Source: Prevotella sp. (lineage in GTDB: Bacteria > Bacteroidota > Bacteroidia > Bacteroidales > Bacteroidaceae). Taken from it: a stretch of 6,018 nucleotides of DNA. The notes beneath the pieces were generated by a model. It saw only the letters and a list, made by a program, of their open reading frames with translations, had not been told where the DNA came from and made no database searches. The DNA is taken from positions 1 through 6,018 of the forward strand of contig JAFPAS010000020.1 of NCBI GenBank assembly GCA_017424205.1, written 5' to 3'. A program made the position numbers and the translations under genes. This document shows positions 5,127 to 6,018 of this stretch, in pieces (position 1 is the first letter of the stretch; each line of letters starts with the position of its first letter).

Positions 5127-6018
5127 TTAGTAACCAGGGTTCTGTACAAGGTTGTTGTTCTGGATAAGGTCGTCAGTAGGAATAGCAAAGACATTCTTTG
5201 TTGCTGAGAAGTTTGTGCCTTCCTTAATGCCGCCCTTCCACTGCCAGTTGTAACCGTTGTTGCCACCGAACTTGCCGTGGCGGATGAGGTCAACGCGGCG
5301 ACGGCCCTCGAAATAGAATTCGCGGCTCCACTCGTCAAGGATATTGTCAAGTGAGTAATCGCTGCCTGTTGATGCGTTGGCGCGCTTGCGGAGTGCATTG
5401 ATAGCCTCTGTTCCTTCTGCTGTTGTCTTGCCACCGTTCTGGCGTGCTGTAGCCTCTGCAAATGTGAGGTAAGCCTCTGCTGTGCGGAAGAAGAAGAAGT
5501 CTGCGTCAGGGAACTTGCTGTCGTGCATTGTGCTGCCGTCGCTCTTGAAGTTTACGAACTTAGCGATTGAGTAGCCATTCTTGAAGTCTGTCACGTCGTT
5601 GTTGTCGAGTGTGCGGTCCATGCCCCAGAATATTGCGCGGTCATCACCTGCTGCGCCTGGCATGTCAATAGATGAAATAGCTGGTGCATCGCCGAGAGGG
5701 AAGAACTTCTTGATGAGGTCTGGACGTGCGCGGTTACCACCCCAAGAACCGTCTGCAGAACCGTTGAGCGCTGTAGGGTCGAAAGGATTAGCATACATAT
5801 CACCTGTAAATGTTGATGCCATGAGGAAGAAGAATGTTCCGTAGCTTGCTGTTGTCAGACCATCCTGAAGGATTGGGAATACAGCTTCCTGTGACGCTGT
5901 GCTCTCGCCGTTGTCACCCATGAAGAGCATCTGATATGCGCTCCATCCGTTTGCACCGCTTGTGTTAAGCTTGTAAGAAGAGTTCATAACCTTCTTTGCA
6001 TACTCTGCAGCCTTGTCC
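5127..6018 (-). CDS. susD: SusD/RagB-type glycan-binding lipoprotein, C-terminal part, cut by window edge
   Basis: SusD-family proteins are surface lipoproteins that cap a SusC TonB-dependent porin and bind glycan for import. The frame is open from the right edge, and 296 residues are visible. They begin DKAAEYAKKVMNSSYKL, a TPR-like helix typical of the middle of the protein, so the Met at 5987 is internal and not a start. Other family marks, numbered from the first visible residue, are QDGLTTASYG (51-60), FFFFRTAEAYLTFAEA (174-189), EWSREFYFEGRRRVDLIRHG (229-248) and the typical SusD end LVQNPGY (290-296). Full-length members are about 500-560 residues, so the signal peptide and first half lie outside the window. 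A SusC-type porin gene is expected further upstream. The family is certain. Calling it the starch-type SusD rests on the adjoining susE- and susF-like genes. Confidence 0.93.
   Translation of the reverse strand, partial: DKAAEYAKKVMNSSYKLNTSGANGWSAYQMLFMGDNGESTASQEAVFPILQDGLTTASYGTFFFLMASTFTGDMYANPFDPTALNGSADGSWGGNRARPDLIKKFFPLGDAPAISSIDMPGAAGDDRAIFWGMDRTLDNNDVTDFKNGYSIAKFVNFKSDGSTMHDSKFPDADFFFFRTAEAYLTFAEATARQNGGKTTAEGTEAINALRKRANASTGSDYSLDNILDEWSREFYFEGRRRVDLIRHGKFGGNNGYNWQWKGGIKEGTNFSATKNVFAIPTDDLIQNNNLVQNPGY

Noticed and set aside
5487..5500. GAA trinucleotide run in the susD-like gene
   Set aside because: On the coding strand it encodes the Phe run in ADFFFFRTAEA, a normal hydrophobic helix of the family. 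There is no sign of frame disruption.
5985..5987. ATG at 5987 as the start of the susD-like gene
   Set aside because: The frame stays open to the window edge, and the residues before it (DKAAEYAKKV) continue a typical internal SusD helix. The gene is truncated by the window, not short.
1..6018. CRISPR array, tRNA, rRNA, insertion sequence or phage genes
   Set aside because: I found no regularly spaced repeats, transposase or integrase frames, terminal inverted repeats with target duplications, or cloverleaf-like sequence in the window.

Overview
The window looks like chromosomal DNA from a Bacteroidales bacterium, most likely Prevotella or a close relative. Three things support this: a SusD/SusE/SusF-type glycan-uptake operon, surface-lipoprotein signals of the Bacteroidetes type (Cys followed by an acidic cluster), and promoters matching the Bacteroidetes consensus (TTTG / TAnnTTTG), with no clear Shine-Dalgarno sites. 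The species cannot be fixed from the sequence alone.

Layout. Positions 1-810 (minus) hold the first 270 codons of ATP-dependent phosphoenolpyruvate carboxykinase (pckA), cut by the window edge. A 262-bp divergent spacer follows. It contains back-to-back promoters for pckA (minus) and upp (plus), and a stem-loop that would sit at the very 5' end of the pckA mRNA. upp (1073-1732, plus) encodes uracil phosphoribosyltransferase. Positions 1733-2370 are a 638-bp convergent spacer with no convincing gene. It carries a perfect 14-bp inverted repeat (2122-2158) and, next to the operon, a strong intrinsic terminator (2297-2346, minus).

Positions 2371-6018 (minus) are the distal part of a Sus-like operon, in the order susD-like (C-terminal 296 residues, cut by the right edge), susE-like, susF-like, terminator. 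SusD would bind glycan at the cell surface together with an upstream SusC TonB-dependent porin, which is expected outside the window. SusE and SusF would be surface lipoproteins carrying two and three CBM-like domains that hold alpha-glucan at the cell. No glycoside hydrolase follows susF, so the operon ends at the binding proteins; any SusG-type amylase must lie elsewhere.

The part not explained by genes is RNA structure. Both intercistronic gaps of the operon (susD-susE and susE-susF) contain a substantial hairpin, and in the first one a wobble position pairs only in the RNA of the operon's strand. Together with the 5'-terminal pckA hairpin, these are the most interesting signals. The coding genes themselves belong to known families; I see no clearly novel protein system.
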